Assembly (NCBI GenBank): GCA_902593845.1 | Contig: CACJJV010000004.1 | Coordinates: 1-64,000 of the forward strand | DNA length: 64,000 nt | Reading direction: 5' to 3' | DNA from: an uncultured Pelagibacteraceae bacterium | Lineage (GTDB): Bacteria > Pseudomonadota > Alphaproteobacteria > Pelagibacterales > Pelagibacteraceae | Shown here: one piece after another, positions 63,015 through 64,000 of the stretch | Position numbering within the stretch: the first letter of the stretch is position 1 | Layout of the letters: each line of letters starts with the position of its first letter | The notes under the pieces: model-generated | Database searches by the model: none | What the model saw: the letters and a program-made list of their open reading frames with translations, nothing else | What the model was told of the DNA's origin: nothing | Made by a program: the position numbers and the translations under genes

Positions 63015-64000
63015 TTACATTCCCATTCCACCCATTCCACCCATTCCTCCCATGCCGCCCATTCCTCCAGGCATTCCAGCAGGTGCTGCGTCTTTTTCTT
63101 CAGGTTTATCAGCTATCATAGCTTCAGTTGTTACTAATAATCCTGATATAGATGCTGCGTCTTGTAAAGCGGTCCTTACAACTTTCACAGGATCAATAAT
63201 ACCTTTAGCGAACATATCACAATACTCTTCGTTTTGTGCATCATATCCATGTGTCTTTTTATTTTGTTCTAAAAGTTTGCCAACAACTACTGATCCATCT
63301 ACACCAGCATTTTTTGTAATTTGTCTAATAGGAGCCTCTAATGCTTTTCTTACCAAATCAACACCAGCTTTTTGATCTTCACCTTTGGCTTTAACTTTTT
63401 CAAGTTCTTGAGCAGCGTACAATAATGCACAACCACCACCAGTAACGATACCTTCTTCAACAGCAGCTCTTGTCGCGTTTAAAGCATCTTCAACTCTATC
63501 TTTTCTTTCTTTAACTTCAACTTCTGTTGCACCACCAACTTTAATTACTGCAACACCACCAGCTAATTTTGCTAATCTTTCTTGCAGTTTTTCCTTGTCG
63601 TAGTCTGAAGTTGTTTCATCAATTTGTTGTTTGATTGAAGAACATCTAGCTTCTATATCTGATTTTTTACCTGAACCATTTACTATAGTGCTGTTATCTT
63701 TATCAACCTTAACTTTTTTACAAGAACCAAGATCTTCAAGTTTGACATTTTCAAGTTTAATTCCTAAGTCCTCAGAAATAACTGAACCACCAGTAAGAAT
63801 TGCTATGTCTTCAAGCATTGCTTTTCTTCTGTCACCAAATCCTGGTGCTTTCACAGCTACAACTTTTAAACCACCTCTTAATTTATTTACTACTAAAGTA
63901 GCCAATGCCTCACCCTCAACATCTTCAGAAATAATCATTAATGGTCTTCCAGCCTGAACAACTGCTTCTAAAAGAGGAACCATTGGTTGTAGGTTTGTTA
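63015..64000 (-). CDS. groL: Chaperonin GroEL, C-terminal part (gene continues beyond window)
   Basis: [61 protein letters not shown]-repeat C-terminus; frame open to window end. Confidence 0.97.
   Translation of the reverse strand, partial: TNLQPMVPLLEAVVQAGRPLMIISEDVEGEALATLVVNKLRGGLKVVAVKAPGFGDRRKAMLEDIAILTGGSVISEDLGIKLENVKLEDLGSCKKVKVDKDNSTIVNGSGKKSDIEARCSSIKQQIDETTSDYDKEKLQERLAKLAGGVAVIKVGGATEVEVKERKDRVEDALNATRAAVEEGIVTGGGCALLYAAQELEKVKAKGEDQKAGVDLVRKALEAPIRQITKNAGVDGSVVVGKLLEQNKKTHGYDAQNEEYCDMFAKGIIDPVKVVRTALQDAASISGLLVTTEAMIADKPEEKDAAPAGMPGGMGGMGGMGGMGGMGM

Noticed and set aside
63010-63375. Pro-rich repeat [23 protein letters not shown] on the plus strand
   Set aside because: Reverse complement of the GroEL C-terminal GGM-repeat tail, a normal GroEL feature.

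Overview
This 64 kb window looks like streamlined, AT-rich core chromosome from a SAR11-type (Pelagibacter-like) alphaproteobacterium, judged by gene content, gene order and gene density. It contains the 3' end of atpH followed by atpAGDC; rppH-ctpA-rsfS-nadD-proA-proB-obgE-rpmA-rplU; gloB-metW-metX; hisC-tyrC; an AmpG-like MFS gene and trkH; lysK-pyrD-rpmB; a polyamine cluster (agmatinase-like, deoxyhypusine/homospermidine synthase-like, ornithine decarboxylase); regA; bioY; polA; chvI-chvG; ahcY-tsaE-amgK-murU; an RND pump; hsp20; ptrB; cfa; tldD-pmbA; typA; and the 3' part of groL. I found no mobile elements, CRISPR arrays, tRNAs or rRNAs. The most interesting signals are in the short non-coding gaps: (1) a SAM-II-like riboswitch with its own promoter upstream of metX; (2) a near-consensus sigma-32 promoter feeding a ~56-nt hsp20 leader that can fold into two hairpins, the second a ROSE-like UUGCU/AGGA RNA thermometer over the Shine-Dalgarno; (3) an 18-bp palindrome and a slippage-prone U9G6 leader between ornithine decarboxylase and regA. 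Other notable items are a periplasmic adaptor that appears to lack the alpha-helical hairpin, a DapA-family protein with altered active-site motifs, a Lys-rich coiled-coil protein, an unannotated 38-aa basic ORF between typA and groL, and 11 of 13 convergent gene pairs overlapping at their stop codons. All calls come from reading sequence and translated ORFs; no homology search or folding program was run.
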